Assembly (NCBI RefSeq): GCF_003945545.1
Contig: NZ_CP029617.1
Span: 124,001 to 188,000 of the forward strand
Reading direction: 5' to 3'
Origin: Streptomyces sp. WAC 01529
Lineage (GTDB): Bacteria; Actinomycetota; Actinomycetes; Streptomycetales; Streptomycetaceae
DNA: 64,000 bases
Position 1 is the stretch's first letter. Each line of letters opens with the position of its first letter. A program made the translations under genes and the position numbers. The notes under the pieces were generated by a model. That model had not been told where the DNA came from. It saw only the letters and a program-made list of their open reading frames with translations, and ran no database searches. Shown in pieces: positions 1-7,809 of the stretch.

Positions 1-2
1 CG

Positions 3-863
3 GACGACTCGCTGTCCGCGCTGGACCTCGCCGCCGGGGCCGCCGGCCGGGCCCTGGCCCAAGCGGAGCTGACCGGGTCCGAGATCGGCGCGCTGATCCT
101 CATCGACTCCCGCGCCCCTGAGCGGTTGATGTCGTCGCATGCCACCCGGCTCCAGGCGCTGCTCGGCGCGGACGGGGCGCTGGTGTTCTCCGTCGGCGGC
201 CTCGGCTGTGTCTCGCTCACCCCGGCGCTGCTCGCCGCCCGCGGACTGCTCGCGGCCGACCGTGACCTGGACCACGTCCTGGTGGCACACGGCAGCAAGC
301 CGCCGACCCTGCAGCGCTACCGGCACCCGGTGACCGTCAGCGGCGACGGCGGCGCGGCGGCGGTGATCTCCCGCAGCGGACCGGTCCGCATCCTCGACAT
401 CGTCCAGGAGACCAATGGCGAGTACTGGGACCTCTTCCACGTCGACTACCGGGACCGGCCCACCGCGCAGTGGCGCGAGGAGTGCCGTGACCAGCGCACG
501 TACTCCTTCAGGCTCGCCGTGGAGACCCGCAACCGGCTGCGCGCGATGCACCGGCGGCTGCTCGAGCGCAATGGCCTCACGACGGCGGACATCTCCTGCC
601 ACCTCAGCCACAACCTCTCGCTGGGCGGCTTCCGGTTCACCGAGGAGTCACTCGGCGTCAAGATCAGCACCGCCTGCTTCGACAACCTCCGGCGATACGG
701 CCACCTCGGCCCGAACGACGTCCTGGTCAACCTCCACACGGAACTCGAGCGCGGCGTCCTCGGCGACGGACAGCGGGCGGTCCTGATCAGCGCCAGCCCG
801 GTCGCCGCGTGGAGTCTGCTGCTCGTGGAGATCGGGGACGGCACCGCAACCCACTACTTGTGA
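3..863 (+). CDS. KAS III-like ketoacyl-ACP synthase, 5' truncated by window edge
   Basis: The reading frame is open from base 3, so the N-terminus lies outside the window; 286 residues remain. The thiolase-fold layout of the KAS III family is visible: a cysteine in GGLGCVSL (about residue 69 of the visible part), a histidine-rich SHNLSLGGF segment where the second catalytic residue normally sits, and VLVNLHTELERG near the C-terminus. The usual C-terminal Asn motif is altered, so the protein may be an acyltransferase rather than a condensing enzyme. KAS III-like proteins beside FkbH and a free-standing ACP occur in tetronate and methoxymalonyl-type clusters, where they move the ACP-bound C3 unit. 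The ACP gene follows after 14 bases. Family assignment is good; the precise role is inferred from neighbours. Confidence 0.75.
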   Translation, partial: DDSLSALDLAAGAAGRALAQAELTGSEIGALILIDSRAPERLMSSHATRLQALLGADGALVFSVGGLGCVSLTPALLAARGLLAADRDLDHVLVAHGSKPPTLQRYRHPVTVSGDGGAAAVISRSGPVRILDIVQETNGEYWDLFHVDYRDRPTAQWREECRDQRTYSFRLAVETRNRLRAMHRRLLERNGLTTADISCHLSHNLSLGGFRFTEESLGVKISTACFDNLRRYGHLGPNDVLVNLHTELERGVLGDGQRAVLISASPVAAWSLLLVEIGDGTATHYL

Positions 864-877
864 GAAAGAGATCACCC

Positions 878-1162
878 ATGACGAGGCCACGCGCAACAGC
901 ATCCGAAGCTCCGCCCGCACAGGCCGCGATCGAGGACATCCTGGACTTTCTGGCCCGTGGGCTCGGCACCGAGGTCGGCCCCGACGACGACTACTTCGCC
1001 ACCGGCCTCACCGACTCGCTCTTCGCCCTCGAACTCGTCACCTTCGTGGAACACCGCTTCCAGCTGACGGTGGAGGTCGAGGACCTCGCCATCGACAACT
1101 TCCGTACGGCCGCGAACATCCTCGCCTTCGTCCAGGCCCGAGGGGGTGCGCTGACGTCATGA
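878..1162 (+). CDS. Discrete acyl carrier protein (FkbJ-like)
   Basis: This 94-residue protein carries the phosphopantetheine attachment motif GLTDSLFALEL, with Ser47 as the predicted carrier serine; the usual D-S-L core is present. The ATG at 878 was chosen because an AAAGAG ribosome site lies about eight bases upstream and the preceding gene stops at 863. Its stop overlaps the start of the acyl-CoA dehydrogenase gene (ATGA), so the two are translationally coupled. In methoxymalonyl-ACP loci such a discrete ACP receives the glyceryl unit loaded by the FkbH protein and carries it through two oxidations to a polyketide synthase. Its place among FkbH, FkbI and FkbK homologues supports that role. 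Confidence 0.85.
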   Translation: MTRPRATASEAPPAQAAIEDILDFLARGLGTEVGPDDDYFATGLTDSLFALELVTFVEHRFQLTVEVEDLAIDNFRTAANILAFVQARGGALTS

Positions 1163-2316
1163 CGCAGGCCCCCGGACGCGCGGGCCCGCCGGCCGCCGCG
1201 GAACTCGCCGCCGCCCTCAGGAGCGAGGCCGCCGAGTGGGACCGCCTGTGCACCCTCCCCGAGCGGGTACGCGAAGCCGTCGCCCAGGCCGGACTCTTCG
1301 GGGTCGCCCTGCCCGAGCGCTACGGCGGCTCGGGCGCGGGACCGGCCGAGCTGGGCGAGGTCTGCGCCGAGCTCGGCGGGGTGTGCAGCGCGCTGCGCGG
1401 ACTGCTCACCGTGCAGGAGATGGTCGCCGCCGCGCTGCTGCGCTGGGGCACCGCGGCCCAGCGCGAACAGTGGCTGCCGCCGCTGGCCCGCGGGGACCGG
1501 TTCGCCGGCTTCGCCGCGACGGAGGCGGCGGCCGGCACCGACCTGGCCGGCGTGCGGACGGAGATCGCCGAGGCCGGTGACGACCTGGTCGTCACCGGCC
1601 GCAAGATGTGGATCACCTTCGGCGGGACGGCCGATGTCTTTCTCGTCCTGGGCCGGCTGGCGGGGCGGCTGTCGGCGGTACTGGTCGAGGGGGACCGCAC
1701 GGGCGTACGCCGGGAACGCGTCGAGGGCCAGCTGGGCATGCGGGCGGCAGAGATCGCCCATCTCGGCTTCGACTCGGTGCGGGTTCCGCGGGATCACCTG
1801 ATCGGCCCGCCCGGCACGGGGCTCACCCACGTCATGGGCACGGCCCTGGACCACGGGCGCTACACCGTGGCATGGGGCTGCGTCGGGATGGCCGAGGCCT
1901 GCCTCCACGCCGCGGCCGGCCACGCGGTGCACCGCCTCCAGCGGGATGTGCCGCTCGCCGACCATCAGCTCGTACGCGCCGAACTCGCCCGCGCCACGGT
2001 GCAGGCCACGGCCGCCCGCGAACTCTGCGCCCGAGCGGGCCGGCTGCGGCAGGAGGGAGACCCGTCGGCCGTGGCGGAGACCGTCCTCGCCAAGTATGCG
2101 GCGGCCGGCGCCGCCACCTTCGTCGCCGGGGCGGCCGTGCAGGTGCTGGGCGCCACGGGAATCGCGCCGGACAGCACGGCGGGCCGCTTCTACCGGGACG
2201 CCAAGGTGATGGAGCTCATCGAGGGCTCGCAGTCCGTCTCCGAACTCCACATCGGCAACCGGCTGCTGCGCGGCTACGGGTACCGGCCGGCGCCCACCGA
2301 CGCAAGCGCACAGTGA
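1159..2316 (+). CDS. Acyl-CoA dehydrogenase, FkbI-like
   Basis: This 385-residue flavoprotein has the full acyl-CoA dehydrogenase length. It shows the N-terminal helical domain (LPERYGGSGAG), the central flavin region with GFAATEAAAGTD and KMWITFGG, and the C-terminal helical domain ending in QVLGATGIA and RDAKVMELIEGS. In hydroxymalonyl/methoxymalonyl-ACP biosynthesis the FkbI enzyme oxidises an ACP-bound three-carbon intermediate rather than a CoA ester. The ATG overlaps the ACP stop codon (ATGA), which implies coupled translation and a shared substrate. The FkbH-like gene begins 17 bases after its stop. Confidence 0.88.
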   Translation: MTQAPGRAGPPAAAELAAALRSEAAEWDRLCTLPERVREAVAQAGLFGVALPERYGGSGAGPAELGEVCAELGGVCSALRGLLTVQEMVAAALLRWGTAAQREQWLPPLARGDRFAGFAATEAAAGTDLAGVRTEIAEAGDDLVVTGRKMWITFGGTADVFLVLGRLAGRLSAVLVEGDRTGVRRERVEGQLGMRAAEIAHLGFDSVRVPRDHLIGPPGTGLTHVMGTALDHGRYTVAWGCVGMAEACLHAAAGHAVHRLQRDVPLADHQLVRAELARATVQATAARELCARAGRLRQEGDPSAVAETVLAKYAAAGAATFVAGAAVQVLGATGIAPDSTAGRFYRDAKVMELIEGSQSVSELHIGNRLLRGYGYRPAPTDASAQ

Positions 2317-2333
2317 ACCGGGAAGGGACCGCC

Positions 2334-3392
2334 ATGAAGACCGAAGCAACCGCCCACGCCCCCGCGGCCACCGTGAAGTGCCTGGTCTGGGACCTCGACG
2401 ACACCGTTTGGAACGGCACCGTCCTCGAAGGCGACGCCCCCCGGCCCTTCCCCGAGGTCCTCGACACGCTGAACACCCTCGACGAGCGCGGCATCCTGCA
2501 CGCCGCCGCCAGCCGCGGCGACCACGACACCGCCACCGCGCATCTGCGGGCACTCGGCATCGAGGAGCTGTTCACGGTCCTGGAGATCGGCTGGGGCGCC
2601 AAGTCCGATGCCGTGCGCCGCGTCGCCGAGGCCCTCAACATCGGCATCGACACCGTGGCATTCATCGACAACGACCCGGTGGAACGCGCCGAGGTGGCGG
2701 CCGCCCACCCCGCGGTACGCGTCCTCGCCGCCGAGCAGGCGGCCGACCTGCCCACCCTGCCCCCTTTCCAGCCCCCGTTCGTCACCGACGAGAGCCGCGG
2801 CCGCCGCCACCTCTACCGCAGCGAACTGCGCCGCAAGCACGCCCAGGACACCCACACCGGATTGGCCAAGGACTTCCTTGCCACCCTCGGCCTGGTCCTG
2901 AGCGTGCGCCGGGCGACGGAGACGGATCTCGAGCGGGCCCACGAACTCACCGTCCGTACCCACCAGCTCAACACCACGGGCCGCACCTACGACATCACCG
3001 AACTGCGCGAGCTGATCGCCTCCCCCGCACACCAGGTGCTGGTGGCCGGCCTGGAGGACCGATTCGGCTCGTACGGCACCATCGGCCTCGCGCTGAGCGA
3101 ACTCACCGGCACCGACAGCGTGCTGAAGCTGCTGCTGCTGTCCTGCAGGGTCATGTCGCGCGGCATCGGCCCCGCCCTGATCGGCCACATCGTCCGTGAC
3201 GCTCTGGCCGCCGGGCGGCGGCCGCTGGCGGAGTTCGTACCCACCGAGGTGAACCGGGTGATGCTGGTCAACCTGCGCTTCAGCGGCTTCGGCATCGTCG
3301 AGCGCAACGGCCCCCGGATCCTGCTCGGTTACGGCCCCGAGCAGCCTCCCCCTGCCCAGGACGGTGCGGTACGCGTCGTCACGACGGCCTGA
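2334..3392 (+). CDS. FkbH-like HAD-family glyceryl-ACP synthase
   Basis: The protein has 352 residues. The N-terminal HAD domain has the nucleophile motif DLDDTVWNG, a second motif in AAASRGD and the acidic motif FIDNDPVERAEV. A C-terminal GNAT-like half contains LTVRTHQLNTTGR and SCRVMSRGIGPALIG. This two-domain layout is typical of FkbH, which takes 1,3-bisphosphoglycerate, removes a phosphate and loads the glyceryl unit onto the ACP. The ATG at 2334 is preceded by GGAAGGGACC; longer upstream reading in the same frame lies inside the previous gene and was discarded. It sits fourth in a five-gene co-directional set. Confidence in the family is high; final unit identity (hydroxy- or methoxymalonyl) cannot be decided here. 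Confidence 0.9.
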   Translation: MKTEATAHAPAATVKCLVWDLDDTVWNGTVLEGDAPRPFPEVLDTLNTLDERGILHAAASRGDHDTATAHLRALGIEELFTVLEIGWGAKSDAVRRVAEALNIGIDTVAFIDNDPVERAEVAAAHPAVRVLAAEQAADLPTLPPFQPPFVTDESRGRRHLYRSELRRKHAQDTHTGLAKDFLATLGLVLSVRRATETDLERAHELTVRTHQLNTTGRTYDITELRELIASPAHQVLVAGLEDRFGSYGTIGLALSELTGTDSVLKLLLLSCRVMSRGIGPALIGHIVRDALAAGRRPLAEFVPTEVNRVMLVNLRFSGFGIVERNGPRILLGYGPEQPPPAQDGAVRVVTTA

Positions 3393-3412
3393 CCGCCGAC
3401 CGAGGAGAACCC

Positions 3413-4306
3413 GTGTCCCACGCCACCCCCTCCCCCGCCCCCCGTCGTACGGTCGGTGTCGTCGGCGCAGGCACCATGGGTGTCGGCGTCGCCCATCGGC
3501 TGGCGGCCGCCGGCCACGACGTGACCGTGGTGGACCCCGTACCTGAGGCTCTGGCCACCGCTGTCGACCGACTGCGGGCCGGGCTGCGCATGGCCACCTT
3601 GATGCGCCGCGCACCGGCCGACGGAGCCGCACGCACGGCGGAGCGGGTGCGGTTCCGCGCCGACCTGGCCCAGCTGCGCGGCGCGTCCTTCGTCGTCGAA
3701 TGCGCCCGCGAGAGCATCCCTGTGAAACAGGAGGTCTTCCGCTCCCTCAACACCCTGCTCACCCCCGCCACCACGCTCGCCACCTGTACGTCCGCGATCC
3801 CGGTCGGCCTGCTCGCCGAGCAGGTCGACGATCCCGGCCGCGTCCTGGGCATGCACTTCATGAATCCCGCGTACGCCAAGGACACCATCGAGATGATCCG
3901 CGGCGAGCACACCGGCGAGCAGACCCTCGACGACGCACACGCCCTCCTCGCGAGCATGGGCATGCAGGGCATCGTGGTGAACGACGCACCCGGGTTCGTC
4001 TCCAACCGGCTGTCGCACGCCACCTTCAACGACGCGGCCGCCGTGGTCCAGGCTGGCACCGCGGACGCGGCCACCGTGGACCGCCTGTTCCAGGAGTGCT
4101 TCGGGCACGCCATGGGTCCGCTGCGCACCGCCGACCTCATCGGCCTGGACACCGTCGTGGACACCCTGCACGTCCTGCACGAACTCACCGACGACGCCCG
4201 CTTCACCCCGTGCACCCTGCTCACCGACCTGGTGGCGGCAGGCAGGCTCGGCCGCAAGAGCGGGCAGGGTTTCCACCGCTACACGCCCGCCGCCATGAGG
4301 AGTTGA
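3413..4306 (+). CDS. 3-hydroxyacyl-CoA dehydrogenase, FkbK-like
   Basis: This 297-residue NAD-dependent dehydrogenase starts at a GTG with a GAGGAG ribosome site five bases upstream. The Rossmann motif GVVGAGTMGVGVAHRLAAAG is near residue 15, followed by the family signatures GMHFMNPAYAKD and VNDAPGFVSNRLSH, and the C-terminal domain ending GRKSGQGFHRY. FkbK homologues oxidise the hydroxyl of glyceryl-ACP in the route to hydroxymalonyl-ACP. It is the last gene of the operon; the next gene starts 213 bases later and is unrelated. No FkbG-type O-methyltransferase lies on this side, so either the methyltransferase is upstream of the window or the extender is the unmethylated form. Confidence 0.88.
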   Translation: MSHATPSPAPRRTVGVVGAGTMGVGVAHRLAAAGHDVTVVDPVPEALATAVDRLRAGLRMATLMRRAPADGAARTAERVRFRADLAQLRGASFVVECARESIPVKQEVFRSLNTLLTPATTLATCTSAIPVGLLAEQVDDPGRVLGMHFMNPAYAKDTIEMIRGEHTGEQTLDDAHALLASMGMQGIVVNDAPGFVSNRLSHATFNDAAAVVQAGTADAATVDRLFQECFGHAMGPLRTADLIGLDTVVDTLHVLHELTDDARFTPCTLLTDLVAAGRLGRKSGQGFHRYTPAAMRS

Positions 4307-4519
4307 GGTCACCAACGGGGCGGCGTGCTCAGCCGGTGTCAAGCCTCGCCGGCGCTGAGGCGAAGCTCGCCCAGATGGACGCTGCCACAGCCCGCACGGC
4401 CACGGCGGTCGGCCTCGGGATGCCCGGCCTCACCCAGATCGCCGGACGCGCCAGCGATACATGAAGACGGATACGCTTCGGCGACTCAGTAGATCGGGAG
4501 CGAAAATTCGGGGGGTGCC

Positions 4520-5074
4520 GTGGGTCGGCCGTTGCTGTTCCTCGATGTCGACGGACCCCTGAATCCGTATGCGGCAAAGCCTGAGAAGCGCCCCGAGGGC
4601 TACACCACCCTCCGCGTCCCACAGGAGCGCGGGGCGACTGGGGAGCCTGGGAGACTGCGGACCCACAGGAGGCTCCTCCGGGTATGGCTCAACCCCGAAC
4701 ACGGGCGGGCGCTGCTGGCTCTCGGCTACGAGATCTGCTGGGCCACAACATGGATGAGTGACGCGAACAAGTGGATCGGACCTGTGCTCGGTCTGCCTGA
4801 ACTGCCGTTCGTCGACTTCGGTAACGCCCTGCTCAACGAGCGCCCTGATGGCGTTCATTGGAAGTCCGAGCCGCTGGTGGAGTTCGCCAACGGCCGACCG
4901 TTCGCTTGGGTGGACGACGAACAGAGCGACGCGGATCATGCACACGTGGCCGCCAACCACCACGCACCCGCCTTGCTCCACCACGTCAATCCGCGGATCG
5001 GTCTGCGGAACGACGACTTCACCACCCTCGCGGCCTTCGCAGCATTCATCGACACGTCGACGGCCACCTCCTGA
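4520..5074 (+). CDS. HAD-like conserved hypothetical protein
   Basis: This 184-residue protein begins with LLFLDVDGPLNPYA, a HAD-type motif I in which the two aspartates (DVD) would bind Mg2+ and form the phospho-aspartate. Further in are CWATTWMSDANKW and AWVDDEQSDAD, which resemble HAD motifs II and IV. Proteins of this kind are common in Streptomyces and have no assigned substrate. The GTG at 4520 is the most upstream sensible start, with only a weak purine-rich stretch before it. It is not part of the polyketide operon: the gap is 213 bases and no functional link is visible. Confidence 0.7.
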   Translation: MGRPLLFLDVDGPLNPYAAKPEKRPEGYTTLRVPQERGATGEPGRLRTHRRLLRVWLNPEHGRALLALGYEICWATTWMSDANKWIGPVLGLPELPFVDFGNALLNERPDGVHWKSEPLVEFANGRPFAWVDDEQSDADHAHVAANHHAPALLHHVNPRIGLRNDDFTTLAAFAAFIDTSTATS

Positions 5075-5171
5075 CGGCAAGCAGCCGTGCCTGGTTCAGA
5101 GAATCCGAAGCCCACCTGAACTGGGCACCTGCCCCGTCAGCTGACCACGGGTCACACTCTTCGAAAATCAC

Positions 5172-5405
5172 TTGCGCTGCCTGCTTAGAGCGCGGACGTG
5201 CCAGTTTCAAGAGATCACCCCTGACAACTTCGAGACCGTGATCAACCTGTGGGTTCGCCCCGACCAGGAACACCTGGTGGCACCCGTGGTGAAGTCACAT
5301 GCCGAGGCATACGTCCACCCCGGCATCGCCTGGCTCCGGCTCATCTGCGATGACGACGAGGCCGTCGGGTTCCTCATGGCCTTCTTCCACATCGAGTGGA
5401 CCGTC
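5172..5405 (+). pseudogene. GNAT acetyltransferase fragment
   Basis: The frame encodes QFQEITPDNFETVINLWV, RPDQEHLVAPVVKSHAEAY and then LICDDDEAVGFLMAFFHIEW. This is the N-terminal half of a PaiA/spermidine N-acetyltransferase-like GNAT protein. Similarity stops near 5400; the acetyl-CoA-binding half is absent and the frame runs into a short unrelated tail that ends at the IS-like inverted repeat near 5509. No good start codon with a ribosome site is seen, so the 5' end may also be lost. The remnant sits just upstream of IS-derived sequence, which suggests a past insertion and deletion removed the rest. Confidence 0.6.
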
Positions 5406-5508
5406 TTTTGTCACTCCTGCACCAGCCACACGAACGACGTCCTGCCCTATGCACTTGGGAACTCAGCCGGTGGCACCTACCAGCAGGTTGGTTCAAGAAC
5501 AGCTACTA

Positions 5509-5562
5509 AGCTTGTTCTTTATCTTTGAGCCCCGAACAGCTCCGGAAGATAAAGAACAAGCT
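5509..5562. repeat. 54-bp mini-element with IS-end inverted repeats
   Basis: Positions 5509-5524 and 5547-5562 form a perfect 16-bp inverted repeat (AGCTTGTTCTTTATCT and its complement) around a 22-bp centre. The right arm is identical to the right end of the nearby insertion sequence at 7557-7572. The sequence just inside it, TCCGGA, is also found just inside that IS end at 7541-7546. This looks like an internally deleted IS derivative (MITE-like), although a strong hairpin terminator of the same shape cannot be excluded. Confidence 0.6.
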
Positions 5563-5767
5563 GAGCGAGTGTTTGAGTACCTCGGAGGGCCAGGGCGTGA
5601 CGCGCGGCACCCAGGGGCCGACCATTCGCCTGCTCCGCAGCTTGGTATCGGCGGCGAGAGGTAGTCCAAAACGGGATTGTTCACCTGCATGGGCGCGAAC
5701 AGTCACCAGTGAGCAGCGGGTGCGATGGGCTGGGGGAAGCCGCAGTCCTACCCAAGGAGAAAAACAC

Positions 5768-5932
5768 ATGCGTGTGCGCACCATTCTCGCCGCAGTCGCC
5801 CTCGCCACTGCAACCATCATCGGCGGGACTGCCACAGCCACCGCCGATGACGGCCCCGGCGATCTCCCTAGCTTCCACAAGCTGTGTGAAGAAACGGTTG
5901 GCAACGTTCTTCAGCAAGGTTGCCTTGGTTAG
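5768..5932 (+). CDS. Small secreted peptide, 54 residues
   Basis: This short gene has an excellent ribosome site (AAGGAGA at 5754-5760, seven bases before the ATG). The first 28 or so residues are a textbook signal peptide: MRVRTILAAVALATATIIGG followed by a probable cleavage site after TATATA. The mature part is only about 25 residues and includes two cysteines (in KLCEETVG and QQGCLG), which could form one disulfide. The stop codon lies ten bases before the left end of the insertion sequence, so the C-terminus may be natural or slightly shortened. I do not recognise the family; size and export signal suggest a secreted small peptide. Confidence 0.6.
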   Translation: MRVRTILAAVALATATIIGGTATATADDGPGDLPSFHKLCEETVGNVLQQGCLG

Positions 5933-5942
5933 ATCCGTCGCA

Positions 5943-7574
5943 TTAGCTTGATCTTCTTCTTCTTGCCTCGAATTGCGTCCCGAACTTGAACGCTCGAGAG
6001 GGAGTTCGGCGGACGTGGGGGCGGCCTTGGCGTGATCCTGCGTGCTGTCCAGAGCGCGCGTTTCACAAGACCCAAATGGGGACCAAGGCCGCCAGGGGTG
6101 AGTCTGCTGCATCACGATGTCCGGCAGGAAGCGTTCGCACAAGCGTCATGCTTCCGGAGCGAGTTCTACAAGTCTCTGACCGCTCGGCGGGATGAGTTGT
6201 TCGAGCTCACCGACGCGCTGCTGTGTGTCGACGGGCCGGTCACCTCACCGGTGGAGTTGACGCTGATACCCGAACACCGTCGTGGGCACGGCGCGCTGTA
6301 CGGAGCCCTCAACCGCGGCCGGATCGACGTCGAGCGGCTGCAGACCCTGCTGGTCGGCATGCCCCTGCCGCGCTTCGACGGTGGACGACTGGTCCTCGCG
6401 GTCGACGTGTCACCGTGGCTGCGCTCGGACGCACCGTGCTCAGCGGACGACCGGTTGTTCTGCCACGTCTACGGACGGGCGAAGTCCGCGTCGCAGTTCA
6501 TCCCCGGCTGGCCCTATTCATTCGTCGCCGCCCTCGAACCGGGAGCCACCTCATGGACGTCGATCCTGGACGTGGTCCGGCTCGGACCCGAGGACGACGC
6601 GACCGGCATCACCGCCGCCCAGCTCCGCGCCGTGGTGGAACGGCTCATCGCGGCCGGCCAGTGGACGCCCGGCGCCCCGGACATCACGATCGTCATGGAC
6701 GCCGGTTATGACGTCACCCGCCTGGCCTGGGTCCTGCGGGATCTGCCCGTCGAACTGGTCGGCCGGATCCGCGGCGACCGGGTGATGAGGCTGCCGAAGC
6801 CCTCGCTCAAGGAGTACGCCCTGGCCTATCCCCAGGGTGGGCGACCGCCGAAGCACGGCAAGGAGTTCCGCTTCAACAAACCCGAGGCCTGGCCCGAACC
6901 GGCGATCACCACGGCCACCGACACGATGAACTACGGCAAGGCCGAGGCCCAGGCGTGGCACCGGGTCCACCCGCGTCTCACCCACCGCTCGGCCTGGCTC
7001 GACCACGACGGTGAACTTCCCATCGTCGAGGGCACCCTGGTCCGTCTCAAAGTCGAGCACCTCTCCAAGGAACGGGAGGCTCCGCCGGTATGGCTGTGGT
7101 CGTCGCAAACCGGTGCCGCCCCGGCGGACGTGGACCGCTGGTGGCAGGGGTTTCTGAGGAGATTCGACCTGGAGCACACCTTCAAGTTCGCAAAACAGAC
7201 GCTCGGCTGGACCACCCCGAAGCTGCGTACACTCGAAGCCGCGGACCGCTGGACCTGGCTCCTGGCCGTCGCGCACACCCAGCTCCGCCTCGCCCGACCA
7301 CTGGCTGCGGATCTCCGCCGACCCTGGGAAGAGCCGGTCAGGCCCGAACGCCTCACCCCGGCCCGGGTCCGCCGGGGCTTCAGGAACATCCGAGCCCACC
7401 TGCTCTGTCCCGCGCGTGTTCCCCAACCTTGTGGCGCCGGTCCCAGACGACCGCTCGGGACCAAGAACCGCCACCCCGCACCCCGCTACGACGTCGGCAA
7501 AACCGTCAAACGCCCTGAGACCCTCAAGGCCATCGGCAGATCCGGAAGATCCTGATAGATAAAGAACAAGCTAA
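5943..7574 (+). mobile_element. Insertion sequence, about 1.63 kb, one transposase gene
   Basis: The right end reads CAAGCTAA at 7567-7574 with AGATAAAGAACAAGCT just inside. The left end TTAGCTTGATCTTC begins at 5943 and matches the inverted right end at about 14 of 18 positions. It encloses one large transposase gene. I could not find a clear target-site duplication (left flank GTCGCA, right flank GGGTCA), so exact ends are approximate. A decayed relative of the same transposase lies at 10.3-10.8 kb. Confidence 0.6.
6098..7555 (+). CDS. IS transposase, DDE superfamily (NF041680-like)
   Basis: This is a DDE-type transposase of a family widespread in Streptomyces, about 485 residues from the GTG at 6098. 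A GTG at 6032 is an in-frame alternative that adds 22 residues; neither has a strong ribosome site. Recognisable segments in order are PEHRRGHGALY, LVLAVDVSPWLR (first catalytic Asp), QFIPGWPYSFVAAL, IVMDAGYDVTRLAWVL (second Asp), ELVGRIRGDR, RFDLEHTFKFAKQTLGW (Glu) and the tail DVGKTVKR. The frame is intact, so the enzyme could be active. It reads toward the right inverted repeat, which begins two bases past the stop. Confidence 0.85.
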   Translation: MSLLHHDVRQEAFAQASCFRSEFYKSLTARRDELFELTDALLCVDGPVTSPVELTLIPEHRRGHGALYGALNRGRIDVERLQTLLVGMPLPRFDGGRLVLAVDVSPWLRSDAPCSADDRLFCHVYGRAKSASQFIPGWPYSFVAALEPGATSWTSILDVVRLGPEDDATGITAAQLRAVVERLIAAGQWTPGAPDITIVMDAGYDVTRLAWVLRDLPVELVGRIRGDRVMRLPKPSLKEYALAYPQGGRPPKHGKEFRFNKPEAWPEPAITTATDTMNYGKAEAQAWHRVHPRLTHRSAWLDHDGELPIVEGTLVRLKVEHLSKEREAPPVWLWSSQTGAAPADVDRWWQGFLRRFDLEHTFKFAKQTLGWTTPKLRTLEAADRWTWLLAVAHTQLRLARPLAADLRRPWEEPVRPERLTPARVRRGFRNIRAHLLCPARVPQPCGAGPRRPLGTKNRHPAPRYDVGKTVKRPETLKAIGRSGRS

Positions 7575-7809
7575 GGGTCAATCGGGACCGGGGCCCGTCC
7601 GTGCTCCTCGCGCGTTGCTCGGACAGGCCGTCCGCTCTTCCTGCCGAAGATGCGGACGAGCGGCAGGCCTCCCCGCTGCGGCGAATTCCTCGTGGGCGGC
7701 CCCCGCCCGCTCGCTCGGCCAGCTTGTGTTTCGCGGCGCAAGCCACCGGTGCCTGGGCGGCGTTCTACGGCGACGGAGCTTTGTCAGTGCCGGGTGCGAC
7801 GATCGCGCC

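Noticed and set aside
991..2553. A minus-strand frame opposite the ACP and acyl-CoA dehydrogenase genes
   Set aside because: Its low-complexity Arg/Gly-rich product lies entirely across confident genes on the other strand.
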